DNA from: Hawksworthiomyces lignivorus
Lineage: Eukaryota > Ascomycota > Sordariomycetes > Ophiostomatales > Ophiostomataceae
Assembly: GCA_002917075.1 (NCBI GenBank)
Contig: NTMA01000037.1
Coordinates: 1-64,000, forward strand
DNA length: 64,000 bases
Direction: 5' to 3'
Both the position numbers and the translations under genes were made by a program. Numbering within the stretch: position 1 is the stretch's first letter; each line of letters begins with the position of its first letter. Below the pieces are notes generated by a model. The model was not told where the DNA came from. It worked only from the letters and a program-made list of their open reading frames with translations, and did not search any database. Shown here piece after piece: positions 47,666 to 59,182 of this stretch.

Positions 47666-50659
47666 CTAGTGTGTCCCGAATTTGCTGCCCATCTCCTCGA
47701 TCTCTCGCCCTTCGGCGGTGCCCCGTCCGGCCGCCTCGAGGAGCCGAGACCACGATGCCTTGTCTTTTATCTTGACCGCCACGAGCGCCGCCTTGACCGG
47801 CATGCCACACTTCTCGTACATGGTGATGGTCTCGCTGGGCTCCAGGTTGGTGCATTTTGGGATAAACGTGGCAGCAAGTCGCGTGTTGCCTGCCTGCAGG
47901 ATCAGATTGAAGAATGGCTGTGTGGAGAGAGGGAGCGGTGAATGTCAGCGACAAGGGCTAGCCCTCTTCATTGTCTCTCATGCATCAGACGGATCAGACG
48001 GGAAGAAAAAAGGAGTCAAAAGAAACTTACCTCCCAACCAATCGGGCTCTTCTTGGCCTTGGCTATGTCTTCGATCTCGTTCCAGTCGCGCTTCGCCACG
48101 AGGGCTCGCAACCTGCAGAATCGTCAGCCAGGAAGAACAAGAACAAGGGCAATACGAGTCTATTGGGCACCTACCGGATCCACCAGGCGACCCGCTCGGG
48201 GACGTGGAACTCGCTCTGTAGCTTCTTGGCGCGGCCGTGGTAGCCGAGGCGGATCAGCTTGAACATGGTCTCGTTGACGCTGAGGCCGGTGAAGGAGTCG
48301 GTCAGGTCGCGGTCAAAGGCCTCCTGCATGCGCAGCAGGGTGGCGGCCTCCTTGAGGGCGCCCAGCTCAAAGGCGCTCTCCTTCTGGTTGTCGGCCAGCA
48401 GCTTGGCGGCCAGCACCAGCTTGTCCGAGGCGGTGCGGCTGTCGGGCTGGCGCAGTGCCTCGCGCACGAACACGGACGCGCCGCTCAGCCGCCGGTCGTC
48501 CTGGTAGTACATGTCCTTGAGCAGCGTGTTGTCGCCGGCGCGGATGGCGGCCGACTCGACCAGCGCCGTGGCCACGGGCCGGCTGCTGACGGCGCGGAAA
48601 AAGGCCGCCAGCGGCAGCTTGCGCCGCAGCTGCTCGATGACAAAGTACGTCAGGTCCGTGTCGCCCGACTCGATGGCCTTGTCCAGCGCCAGCTCGTCCT
48701 CCTCCATGCTCAGCAGCAGCGGCACCTGGCGGCCGGCCCGCGGCTCGTGGTTGAGCAGCGCCGTCGCCAGCCGCCCGCGGCCCTCGTCGTAGGCCGCCCG
48801 CGCGATCTCCTCAAACGAGATGCCCGGTTTGCCCGCCAGCTTATCCACCACCAGCTGGCACAGCGCCTCGTCGGGCTCCGCGCCAGCCCGCACCTTGGCG
48901 CAGGCCCAGTGCACGTAGATGCGGTCCGTGGGGAGGTGCAGGTAGCCGGCGATGCGCAGCGCCAGCATGTACTCGTGGCGGTTGAGCAGGCGCGCGATCA
49001 GGCTGTCTGGCCCCAGCCGCTGGTACTGGTCGTAAGACAGGGGCAGCCCGATCTCGTAGAAGCGCACGGCGTTGAGCACGCGGAGCGTCTCGCACATGTC
49101 GACAAAGTCGTCGCTGTTGTAGATGTCCAGGACAGACTTGCCAAACGAGGCTGCCTTGAGCAGCTGCTTCTGCCAGTGGACATTGAACTCTTGGCCGGAG
49201 GCATTAACCTGTTCGTGCAGAAAGACATACACGTATTAGCGCTGCATTGCCTACCTTGGAGCAGAGAGAGAGAGGGAGGGATGGCACATACGCAAGTGTC
49301 CACGGCTTCTGTCAAGTTCGGCCGGATGAGCTGGATGTTGTCGTCTGCCTTGGGCGACTGCAGCTCGAGCTGCTCCACGGCATCCAGCAGAATCGACGCC
49401 GGCGATTCTGTGCCAAACCGGAACACCTCCTCGGTCACCTCGGGCACCTTCTGCAGGAAATCACAGACCTCGTTGGTGATGATCCGCACGCCGTCGACGT
49501 CTGTCGAGGCCGGTCAGGGAAAAAAACGAAAAGAAAAAAAGCATCGGAAGACAGAGAGAAAACGCACCTTGAATGACGTGGATCCGCCCGTCGTAGAAGA
49601 ACTGGGCAGTCGACCCGCCGGGGCCGACAATATGCAGCTCGTCCTCCCAGGCGATGACGACGGCGTCGTTGCCGCACCACTGCAGGTATTTGGGCGGGAT
49701 GCGGGACTTTGAGCGGTGCTCGCTCAGGCGGGTCTGGAAGTCGCTGGTGACGACGTGGGTGACGCCCGTCTCCGTGTACAGGGCGACGAACTTGCCGTTG
49801 GGCGACACGCACAGGTGCGTAAATGGGCCCACGTCCAGGAAGCGGTCCTCGCAGTCGGTGGCGTCGACGACGTAGACGGTCTGGCCGATGCTCACCAGCG
49901 CCTCGACCGACCGCGACAGCGTGTGGTTGGGCGGGATCAGCGCCCACGCGTGCACGGCACCCTCTGGGCAGGCCGCCAGCACCTTGGGCCGCGGCTCGCC
50001 GTAGTCGGCCACGGTCACGAACGCGTTGTTCGCCAGGTGCGCTACCAGGCCAGAGTCGTAGAACCTGCGTTTGCGCGGGAGGACTGCGTTAGATCAGGGC
50101 CGTCTTGACAGAGCAACACGAGAAGAGAGAAGAAGAGGACATCGCCGCCGCCGGCTTCTGCTTGCTCACCGGCAGGATTCGACGCCATACTCTTCGGCAC
50201 CGTTGCCGAGGGAGAACTGTGTAAACTCGCCATGGAGATCCAGGTAGCACCGCACGGTGCCGTCCTTGGTGACAATCAGGAGCTTCTCGTCGTCGGACCA
50301 GCCGAGCCCGCGGATCTCTGAGGCCTTGTCCCAGACGATACGCCGGATGAGCTTGCCCGCACAGCTGTACACGTCGATGCTCGGTTTCGCCGACTGCCGC
50401 GCGCGGTACGCCACGATCTTGGTTTCGTCGCGGCTCAGAGCTGTATCGTTTTCGCAGATGCGCGTCGTGTCAGCCACACGTCGATATGATGCGGCAATCT
50501 CAAGAAAAGCTCACCTATGGCTCCAGAATACGGAGCGCCTGCGACGGCATAGTTGTCGAGATCAAGGTCCCGGTCGAAGACGGCCGTGTAGAGCTGAACC
50601 TTGCGATAGAAACTATCGCCGACCTGCTCCCAGCCCAGGGTGGGATGAGAAGTGTCCAT
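47666..50659 (-). CDS. vps16: VPS16, core subunit of HOPS/CORVET tethering complexes
   Basis: Vps16 is a shared core subunit of the class C complexes that tether membranes for endosome-vacuole and vacuole-vacuole fusion, and it binds Vps33. Seven exons: 50659-50515, 50440-50170, 50064-49568, 49500-49292, 49208-48175, 48112-48031 and 47917-47666. Every join is in phase and the product is 829 aa, the usual size. It begins MDTSHPTLGWEQVGD. The N-terminal half is the beta-propeller (Vps16_N), with GLGWSDDEKLLIVTKDG and LHIVGPGGS. The C-terminal half is the alpha-solenoid, with LYLHLPTDRIYVHWACAK-like helices and EIGLPLSYDQYQRLGPDSLI. It ends GSKFGTH. It diverges from ATG16, an autophagy gene. Confidence 0.95.
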
Positions 50660-51090
50660 TATCTGTCTCTTGCTCTCTCACAAACTCTCTCATTGTCTCG
50701 CTCTGGGGAAACGCATGGCCGTGAATAGTTTATGAAGCTGCAGACGTGATCAACAATAGTGGATAAGGGCAGTGTTGAGAGCTTCAGGCGATAGAGAGAT
50801 AGGCTTAAGGAGAGAGAGCTATGTAATTGTGCCGCCAGCAGGAGCTCTGCAGCGCGACCCGCTGGCGGCACGTGCAGCAGCCAGCCAACTGCAACGGCGC
50901 CTGCTGCCCCTCCCTACCACCACGTCACCAACCGCTGGGCCATTTCTGTCCTCTGAATGAAGAACTCTGCCCATCTTGACGGTATCAGCTGGAAAAAGAA
51001 AGTCTTTGCAGAGACAAAATACGCATTTATTTTGCATCCAGCGAGATATTCTATTCTTGTTGTTGTTGCTGTTTCCAAAAACACTGCAAA
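50660..51090. promoter_or_regulatory. Shared divergent promoter of VPS16 and ATG16
   Basis: The start codons are 431 bp apart. A single CACGTG at 50869-50874 lies at the exact midpoint. CT microsatellites flank the VPS16 side. No clear TATA box is seen. Confidence 0.55.
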
Positions 51091-51996
51091 ATGCCCAACT
51101 GGCGCGACGAGTACCTCGCCTCCGTCAAGGAAGCCGACGAGGCTGGGCCTGCCAGCACCATCCTGATTGCTGCCTGTACGTCTACACTATGTCTGCTTGC
51201 TTTGCTTGCGGCTGCATAACCTTTTTTATATTCATCGTAGATGTATTGCTCTTTTTTTTTTTATTCTTCATGAGCTGTGGAATCTAACCGCCGATGTACG
51301 AGGCACAAAATAAAGGCTCTACTCTACAGGACCAGGTCGCCGCGCTGCAGGCAGAAAATGCGCTTCTGCAGGCGTCCTTGGCCAGCCGGCCGCCCAAGGA
51401 GCCGTCAGGCAAGGAAGCAGCTGGAAGAGGCAGCAGCCGAGACGGGTCAGTGCCGGCGGCTGCTGCTGCACCGTCGGGAGCAGACGGCGGCGCAGACGAC
51501 GCCCAGCTGCGCGTCGACCTCGCCGAGGCGCTGCGGTCGCAGGGCAAGTTCCAGTCGCGGCTCAAGGCGGCCGAGGAGGAGCTCGAGACGCTGCGCGGCC
51601 GCACGCGGAACGATGCGCGGGCGATCCGCACGCTGACAGCCGAGCGCAACGCGCTGCAGGTGAAGGTGCGCGACCGCGATGAGGAGCTGCGCGGCAAGTC
51701 GAAGCTCGTTGAAGTAAGATGGCTCAAAAACTCCCTTTGCTGCTCCTCTGACAGAGAGAGGTGTAGGCATGTGCTACGTGCCACAGAAGAAAGACCAAAC
51801 GGCTGACCATTGCTTAAAGGAGGTCCAAGACGAGCTCATCGCCCTGAACCTGCAGCTGAACATCGCCGAGCAGCAGCGCGACCGCGTCAGAAAAGAAAAC
51901 AAGGAGCTCGTCGACCGTTGGATGCTGCGGATGGGCCAGGAAGCCGAGGCCATGAACCTCGCCAACGAGCCCTTCATCGCGAAACGAAGCCCTTGA
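51091..51996 (+). CDS. atg16: ATG16, autophagy coiled-coil protein
   Basis: Atg16 dimerises and carries the Atg12-Atg5 conjugate to the phagophore, where it promotes Atg8 lipidation. Exons 51091-51175, 51316-51713 and 51820-51996 give 219 aa, a typical fungal length without WD repeats. The N-terminus MPNWRDEYLASVKEADE is the Atg5-binding helix. The first join (donor GTACGT, acceptor AAAG, 140-nt intron) yields AACSTLQDQVAALQAENALL, the start of the coiled coil. The second gives KLVEEVQDELIALNLQLN, the conserved Atg16 block. The protein ends soon after RWMLRMGQEAEAMN. An acceptor 3 bp downstream of the second one is possible and would drop one Glu. Confidence 0.92.
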
Positions 51997-52384
51997 GAGC
52001 TGTCCTTTCCCTTGTTCCAGAACGAGATGAGAAATGCAAATGCTATATTTTCCTAATGGTATCTTTGTCCCTTGTTCCTTTCTTCCCTATTCTTCCTATT
52101 CTTCCTGAGAAGTTTCGAATTCCGTGTTGTCCAAGTCGCCCAGTCATCTCTTTCCATCTAGCCAAATCTCTCAAAAAAGCCTCTTCCACGCTCTTCTCAC
52201 GAAATTTGTGTGCCATCTCTATCATACACCGTGAGAAGGTGTTCTCATTTCCCTCCAAAACCAAAAAAGAAGACCAAAAAATACACATATCAAGACCGTG
52301 TACAAAGTAAAAAGAGATTGCTGCTCTTTCTAATATAGCTCTCCTGCAGATATAAAAGACAAAGAAAAAAAAACATACGACATA
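51997..52384. other. Convergent spacer between ATG16 and DOT1
   Basis: 388 bp between the two stop codons. It is AT-rich and is taken as two facing 3' UTRs. Confidence 0.6.
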
Positions 52385-54123
52385 TCACCGCCTCGTCGAG
52401 ATGCAGAAGCTGCCTGCCACGCCGGTCCAGCTGACATAGCCCTCGGGGTAGGTGAGCGCCTCGACGTCGAGGATGGTGCTGCCGACGTCGTTGATGTTGT
52501 GGGAGGCGCTCTTGTGGTCGTGGACAAAGCTCTTGAGCGAGACGATCTTGCAGCCGGACTTGAAGTCGAGGAACATGCGCACCAGGTCGTCGTTGAGCTG
52601 GGACGTGAAGGCCTGGTTGTTGACGAGCACGACGTCGGCGCGCTTCAGCGCCTCCTGGATCGGCGCGTTGGCGCGGAAGTCGCCGCGCTCCAGCCGCACG
52701 GCGCCGGGAGCGATGCCCCACAGGCGGCAGCGTTCAGCGAACTCCTTCTTCTGCGCCTCGGCCAGGTTGCAGGCGTTCTCCATCATCTCGCAGCCCCAGC
52801 TCTCGCAGCCGATCTCCAGCGCGGCCTGCAGGGTGACGTTGCCGACGCCGGAGCCGAGGTCGACAAAGACCTGGCTCGACGTCATCTTGAGGCGGTCGAC
52901 GAGGATGTCCGTGACAAAGGGGTGCAGCAGTTCGCCATACACGTTGTCGGTGCCGTTCTCGTACTTGCGCAGGAGCTCGACCTTGGGCGCGACGGTGCGG
53001 TCGTAGACCTGGTCGAGGATGAAGGCCACCAGGTGGCTGGGCAGGCCGTGCCGCTGGGCGAGGTTGGCCGCGATGGCGCCGTCGTTGTGGAGCTTGAGCA
53101 GGCGGCGGTTGAAGTCGTCGAGCGCGGCCCGGAACATCTTGACGTCGCGCACGGCGTCGCTCGACGCGCGCTCCAGCTGGCGCACGATGCCGGTGGTGGG
53201 GTCGAGGAAGGGCGCCGCCTGCTCGTCGGTCAGGTAGACCTCGGCGATGTACCGCACGATGGTCTTGATGTCTTTCACGGCGTCGATCTTGTCTTTGCCC
53301 CAGACCAGCTCGTACCTGTATTGATCGCAAACAAATCCAAATGTCAGTTTCCATTCCCCGTGCCGGCATGAGCATTTGCAAAAAATTATGGAAGAAAAAA
53401 AAGCTACCTCTCCCTGTAACGTGACCCCGGATACTGCAGCTCCACGGCTACCTCGTCTCGCGACGCCTTGAGGACCGGGACGCACTTGAGCTCAACGGAG
53501 GCTAGACTGGCCGCGTGTATGATGCGTAGCTTTCGCGCGTCCTTTTTCTCGACACCCTCGCGCCGCTCCTCGCCGCCGCCCTCCTTGCTCTCGTTGTCGT
53601 CCTTCTTCTTCGGCAGCGTCTCCAGGAGGGCGCGGTGCGCCAGCCGGCGGTCGAGGTCGACAGCGCGGCTCCCGCCGTGCAGCCGCGCCCGCTTGCGCTG
53701 CTCCAGCGCGGCCTCCCAGTCGTCGTCGTCATCGTCGCTGTCTGAGTCCTTGTCGAATGTCACGCGGTCGCTGGCCGCCGGCGAGGCTCGGTGTGCCGCC
53801 GCGCTGACCAGCTTGCGCTTACGATCGCTGCCGCCCGCGGGGTACGGCGACTGGCTCTTGCGGCTGCGGCTGCCAGCGTCTGGGGAAGGCGGCGGCAGGC
53901 GCGGCGACACGGACAGCGTCTTCTTGCTGCTGCTACTGCCTCCGCCATTTAGTCGTGCGCTCAGGCTGCTGTGGCTGCTGCTTCGGGCGGGGAGGGTCGG
54001 CGGCGCGGAGCTGGAGTCGCGCTGCTTGAGGTGCGGCTTGGGCTTGGCCTCGACGGGGACGACAATCTTGCGGACGGTCGGCGTCGCCACCTTGAACTTT
54101 GGTTTCTGGCTGAAGATGCCCAT
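52385..54123 (-). CDS. dot1: DOT1, histone H3 lysine-79 methyltransferase
   Basis: Dot1 methylates lysine 79 in the core of histone H3 and acts in silencing and DNA-damage checkpoints. Exons 54123-53408 and 53315-52385 (92-nt intron, phase 2) give 548 aa. It starts [19 protein letters not shown]. Residues 40-200 are disordered with Ser runs, a [13 protein letters not shown] basic patch and an Asp tract, fitting nucleosome contact. The catalytic DOT1 fold (about 240-548) has the AdoMet motif [15 protein letters not shown] (about 385-400), [13 protein letters not shown], and the active-site loop VVLVNNQAF near 473. It ends [15 protein letters not shown]. No SET domain is present, as expected for this family. 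Confidence 0.95.
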
Positions 54124-54904
54124 TTTCCCGCCGCCTGTGTGCGTCGCCGTGTGCGTCGCCCGTTTGCTCTCGTTTCAGTGCTGGGCGGTGATATGCGTAA
54201 GACGGCAGATAGATGCTGAAAACGAATGAAAGTGAAATGTCATGTACCGTATGAGCTGCTGATCGGGTGTGTAAGTGATAATCCAAAAAGAAAGAAGAAG
54301 AAAAAGCCAGCTATGCAGAGAAGAAAAAGAAAGACGTGAAAAAGTGAATGCGATCCAAAGAATAATGGCTGAGAATGTCGTCTGCGTAATACGAGTACAC
54401 TATATTTTCATTCAAATGGGCTGAGGCAAAAGATGGAGGATGGTGGGTGAGGGCCCTTTTTTCTGCAGGGGACGATCGGGACGCGCACGCGCGGTATTAC
54501 CAAACGTTGCAGCCCACCCATTCCACCATTCCACCGTTCCATCGCTCTATTACGGCTAGAGTTGCCCTCTCACTGTGTCTCTCGCGCCTCTTTACCGGGG
54601 ACGCTGGGACGCTGCAGTGACTCCCACCTCCTCTAGCCTCTGACCCAACAGGGCTTGACCACGCTTGGCCAGGCCGCTGCAGCACACTCCGGACTCCGTA
54701 AGCACTAAGAATACCTAAATGCTTGGAACCAACAGCAATTCCCTCTAGCCTGGTCTGTCTGTCTCTGTGTCTCTTCTCCTCCCCACACACACCACTTTAG
54801 CAAGCGATTTCGCCCTGCTCGGCAAAGTGGAACCCCGCTTATCGCCTCAGTATCGGCGTCAAGGCAGCCATTGCGCTGGACGTGGAGCTCGCAGACAGAG
54901 GCAC

Positions 54905-54995
54905 GGTAGATTGAATAGACTGAATGGCCTGGATAGCTTGGATAGACCGGGTAGATTGAACAGATTGGGTAGATTGGACAGATAGGCTGGACAGA
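54905..54995. repeat. Degenerate GATAGATTGG-type tandem repeat
   Basis: Repeated variants of TAGATTGAA, TAGATTGGA and GGATAGACC with roughly 9-11 bp spacing. Confidence 0.6.
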
Positions 54996-55078
54996 TGGCC
55001 TGACATTGCATTCACCAGCTTTCGTTCAGACGCTGAGCCGGGTTCGCTGAAGAGAAAGGCTGAGAGGAGGGGGACCCT

Positions 55079-55140
55079 CTGATCTGATCTGGTCTGGCTG
55101 GCTGATCTGGCCTAGCCTGGTCTGTGTTCGCCTGGTCTGG
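55079..55140. repeat. Degenerate CTGATCTGG-type tandem repeat
   Basis: Successive TCTGATCTGG, TCTGGCTGG and CCTGGTCTG units over about 60 bp. Confidence 0.6.
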
Positions 55141-55462
55141 GTGGCATGAAACAGACAGATGGATGGCGTCGCAAGATATTCATTTTGGAACTGGGTATAT
55201 TATAATTTAATATCATTAGCTCGCAGCAGATAGCCTCTCTTTCCTTTTACGGACGGTTGGCCTTCTGCAGCCATCGCAGCTACTCTCTATATTCCTGTAG
55301 CTTCCTCTTTTACTGTAGAGCGGGCTGAGGCAGTCGGATGGCAAAAGTTCTGAAAGTAGACACCAGCGTAGCCGTAAGAAGAAAAGAAGAAGAAGAAGAA
55401 AAATATTCTATTCGCTTTTTGTTTGCTATGACACCACGCCCTCGCGTCCCGTAACCGCCTCT

Positions 55463-57567
55463 TTACGCCGGCGGCTGGCTCTCCAGCAGCGCCTTCATCA
55501 TGGCGTTGCCGACCTGCTTGGCCTCGTCGAACCGCGGCTTGAAAAAGTTCTGCGTCACCACGAACCGCTCGCGCCACGTGTCAAAGTGGCCGATGCTGAC
55601 GCACTCGGCCCACCCGCGCGCCGCAAATGCAAACTCGAGGTCGTCCGACCGGAACGTGTTGTCCTCCACCGCCACCCGCAGCGCCTCGTCCAGCTTGGCC
55701 GTGTCGCGGAACAGGCTCTCCGTCACCCCCAGCCGCAGCCGGAACAGCGGCGTCGAGCACAGCATGTGGTCGTACGGCACGATCCCCAGCGCGCTCCAGC
55801 AGTCCACCATCGCCAGCAGGCTCAGGTGGTTGTTGGGCAGCGTGTGCTCCGGCCGCTCCCCCAGCCCGAACCGGTCCAGCAGCCCGTCGTCCAGCAGCGG
55901 CGCCCCACCCCACCGCGGATTCGCCGCCGTCCCAAACACCCGGTCCTTGGCCGTGTACACCCGCCGCCGCAGCTCCTCCCCGCGCCCCTCCAGCATCAGC
56001 TTGAACAGCTCCGTCGTGCTCGCCGCGTACTGCGCGATCTGCTTCTGCGCCTCCGGGTTCATAATCGCCAACCCCGCGTACACGTGCCACTTCTGCGCGT
56101 AGATCCGCAGCATCAGGTTGATCTTGACGTTCTCGATGCCCCCCACGTACCGCGCCCCCTCCCACGGAAACTGGTGCGACGCGTGCCACGCCTTGCCCAT
56201 TGACAAAAACGCCACGTGCGTCACCGCCTGCGTGTCCGCCGTGATCCGGTCGTGCATCTCCGCCGTGAGGTACACGTGCGTGCTGCCAAGGCAGCGGAGC
56301 ACCGTCTCGACCTTAGCAAAGGACTCGTCCGACGCTCGGTGTTTGATCAGGACCTAATACGCCATGCGCGCGCGCGCCAATCAATACTTCACTTTCTTCC
56401 AAGTAATCTTCTGCTGGGGACCCAGCGTCTCTTTCTACGGCATAGAGGAGAACTTACGAGAGGCTGGCCGTGCGTGTCCACGCCAGGGCCGTGCAGCGAG
56501 TGGCACGATACGATATCCACATCTTCCGGAAGGTACTCTTCAAAAGCCTTGATTTCGGGGCTCTTGCACGACGTCTGCCCGCCGACAATGGCGTTCTGTT
56601 TTGTGGCTAGTTGCGCCAAGACCAGTAAGAATCAAGAAACAAAAAAAAAAGGTTTGCATGCGGACAAGATAAAATCCATTCAATCACACGGGCGGAGGTC
56701 TGCAGCAGGCAAGGGCAAAGAGGCAATGCAAGAGATTCATTTTTTTTTCTTTTTGGAGGTAGAAAGGCCAGGCATACAAGGACCGTATTCTTTTACGACG
56801 CGCCCGATGGCGGCAGCCTCGACGCTGTAGATGATGTAATCGCTTGCTCGGGAGACCAGATGGCCATCGCGAAGGATTGTGATATTATTCTGAGAGCCTA
56901 ATCTCAGCATTGGATCCAGTCTTGTTTTGGGCTAGCAAGAGCCCGTCCTGCGCATACAGGACTGAGATGTGGGAAGCCGTACTTTTCCAGAAAATTCTTC
57001 TCGAAGGCTCTCGTACTTGTCTTCTCTATCACAGGCCACGATACTAGATTTCCCATCCCCATGTCAGCCAATACACCAACGACCATTGCGTTCGAACGCT
57101 CTACGGCAGACGCAGGTAGTGATAAACTTTTGAATGCCTATCAAGTCACACCCATACGGTCAGCAACGATACTTCGAGGGCCACATGCAATGAAAGACTG
57201 TAAAGTATAGAGAGATGTTCGCTCAGACAAAATTTATAAGGTAGCTGAGATGTTTCATCAAGGAAAGTCCACGGCGAACGTCAACAAACCAGAATGGCCT
57301 GAGGACAACCATGGGCAATACTCGAGCCAAATGCACTCAAGTCATCATAGCGAACGGGAGATGGTGTTCTGTAATAGAGCAAAGAAAAAAAAAAAAGACT
57401 CACCTAATATGAGAAACTTGGAGCGGTTGTGAAAATAAAAGTGAGAATTACCTCCATCCTGCAGCAGCAAGCCGAAGGGCGTATAGACGACCCATATCTC
57501 CCATCCCAATAAGGCCAATGGTGAAGCCTTCCATGCCTTTCGGCACAGCGTTATTTTCTGTTGTCAT
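55463..57567 (-). CDS. tyr1: Prephenate dehydrogenase (NADP+), tyrosine synthesis
   Basis: TYR1 oxidises and decarboxylates prephenate to 4-hydroxyphenylpyruvate in tyrosine synthesis. Exons 57567-57452, 57043-56983, 56889-56778, 56606-56458 and 56353-55463 give 442 aa. The dinucleotide-binding motif GMGDMG sits at residues 21-26 near the start (MTTENNAVPKGMEGFTIG). Further conserved blocks are VSRASDYIIYSVEA, AIVGGQTSCKSPEI and VDIVSCHSLHGP, then RITADTQAVTHVAFLSMGKA in the helical dimerisation half. Intron 1 is 408 nt, long for this genome; its 3' end has branch CTGAC. The last exon is GC-rich while the early exons are not. Exon 2 (61 nt) rests on splice signals and the fit of VACDREDKYESL. 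Confidence 0.92.
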
Positions 57568-58046
57568 AGTCAAAGAGCAGGCGAATTTCACATCGTCGTG
57601 TCCTTGCAATCAACGAAAAATATACCGCACAAAGCGGCTTCTAGTATTGCTACTAGTCTCTTTACGCTCCGAATATGGACGAAAGATTAACTTTGCTATT
57701 CTCAATTGACCTGCGGTATCAAGTTTTCTTCACATGAAGAATGGGAGAAGACGAGACGAAAGGCTTGCAGGAAAAAAGAAGGGTCACAGCAAGGGTCTTA
57801 AATAAAATTTTAGGTGGAGCAAGGGAAAAAAAAAATAGGTAGAGTCACCCATTTCGGTATTAATTTGTTCCGTTCTCGACCTGGCAGCTGCTGCTGGAGC
57901 TTGGGTCAGTATTACTTAGAGCTTGTTAGTGCATCAGCGCGCGCATTCTTCATAGGCGTACGTATAATTATGCTTGAATCAATAATTATGCTTGTCAATT
58001 CTATCTTCGATTTCTTTTCGTTTTCATATTGCATAACTCTTTGAAG
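57568..58046. promoter_or_regulatory. Shared divergent promoter of TYR1 and the ATS1-like gene
   Basis: 479 bp between start codons, AT-rich, with an A-tract at about 57823. Not resolved further. Confidence 0.5.
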
Positions 58047-59162
58047 ATGGCCCTTGTCTTTACCCTTGGCTCCAACGGCTCCGGGCAACTTGGAATAGGC
58101 CATTCTGAAGACGTCTCTGTACCCAAGAATGTCCTATGGGCCGAGGATCCCCCCAAATCGGTCGTCAAGGTAGCTGCAGGTGGCAACCATTCACTCCTCC
58201 TTGGCGGCGACGGCGGCCTATACTGGAGCGGTGACCCAACTAGCGGAGCATGCGGGAATGTGTCATGTCAAGGTCGGTCATCCTACCCGAGCTTCACTAA
58301 GCTGGTGGTCGGCCGGGATGAACTGCGTACCGGCGATCAGCTACGTGTTCACTTAGTCGCCGCAACATGGGAGGCTTCGATTTTCACTGTTCTCGATGAC
58401 CAGGGCAAAGGCGCAAAAGTTTACACATGTGGGCTTGGTCAGAAGGGCGAGCTCGGGCAAGGCCCGCTAATTATTCGCGACCCGAGGGCCTCGCAGTTGC
58501 AAGATTTCCCACCAGCAGGCACTGAAATCGTGGACCTTGCTGCGTGCATGAGCCACGTCGTAGTAGTATTGAGCAACGGCGATGTTTATGGATGGGGAAA
58601 TGGACGAAAGGGCCAGCTGGGCAGTCCAGAGGCAACCGTCTTCGCGCCACGCAAAATAGAAGGCGTGAACTTCCCTGTAAAAAGGGCCGTCTGTGGGAAG
58701 GACTTTACATGCCTTCTTGGAGACGCTGACGTCGGGCAGCTCCTTGTGATTGGCCAAGACAAGTGGGATATCAAATCGAAAGCACCTGCAACGGTGCCTG
58801 GGTGGGTGGATATTGGAGCTGGCTGGGGTAACATCTTTATTCTGAAAGATAATGGAAGCATCCTGGCTTGGGGACGAAATGACTACGCACAGAGCGTTCC
58901 ACCAGATCAGAAGGCTTCGAAAATTGCCATCGGAAGCGAGCATGCTCTTGCGCTTCTCGAGACAGGCGATGTGCTTGCTTGGGGTTGGGGGGAACACGGA
59001 AACTGTGGGCCCCCTACCATGCGATCCGATGATGCAAAGGGCCAGCGAAATATAATAGCATCGTCCAAGTTCTTGCCCCCAGTAACGCGCATATCTGGCA
59101 TTGGCGCCGGCTGCGCTACAAGCTGGGTCGTTATAGAAGCCACCGGCGAGGACGGGTCATAG
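58047..59162 (+). CDS. RCC1-repeat protein, ATS1-like
   Basis: A single exon encodes 371 aa. The start is ATG at 58047, giving MALVFTLGSNGSGQLGIGH at once, a classic RCC1 opening. Repeats of the RCC1 type follow: VYTCGLGQKGELGQG, VYGWGNGRKGQLGSP, ILAWGRNDYAQ and VLAWGWGEHGNCGPP, fitting a seven-bladed propeller. Length and repeat layout match fungal Ats1 relatives, which in yeast are linked to microtubules and to tRNA wobble-uridine modification through Kti partners. It could be another RCC1-like protein, so no symbol is assigned. Codon use is less GC-biased than most neighbours. Its stop lies 20 bp from the RAD9 stop on the other strand. Confidence 0.85.
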   Translation: MALVFTLGSNGSGQLGIGHSEDVSVPKNVLWAEDPPKSVVKVAAGGNHSLLLGGDGGLYWSGDPTSGACGNVSCQGRSSYPSFTKLVVGRDELRTGDQLRVHLVAATWEASIFTVLDDQGKGAKVYTCGLGQKGELGQGPLIIRDPRASQLQDFPPAGTEIVDLAACMSHVVVVLSNGDVYGWGNGRKGQLGSPEATVFAPRKIEGVNFPVKRAVCGKDFTCLLGDADVGQLLVIGQDKWDIKSKAPATVPGWVDIGAGWGNIFILKDNGSILAWGRNDYAQSVPPDQKASKIAIGSEHALALLETGDVLAWGWGEHGNCGPPTMRSDDAKGQRNIIASSKFLPPVTRISGIGAGCATSWVVIEATGEDGS

Positions 59163-59182
59163 CGTGACAAAACACCATGAAA

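Larger units (their letters stand above)
54124..55462. other. Spacer with short degenerate repeats, upstream of DOT1
   Basis: DOT1 promoter on the left, TYR1 3' end on the right. Two patches of direct repeats occupy 54905-55140. No gene is supported. Confidence 0.55.

Noticed and set aside
48237..49712. 491-codon plus-strand frame
   Set aside because: Antisense shadow of VPS16, crossing its introns.
52499..53371. 290-codon plus-strand frame
   Set aside because: Antisense shadow of DOT1; Val/Gly/Leu/Glu-rich with no domain.
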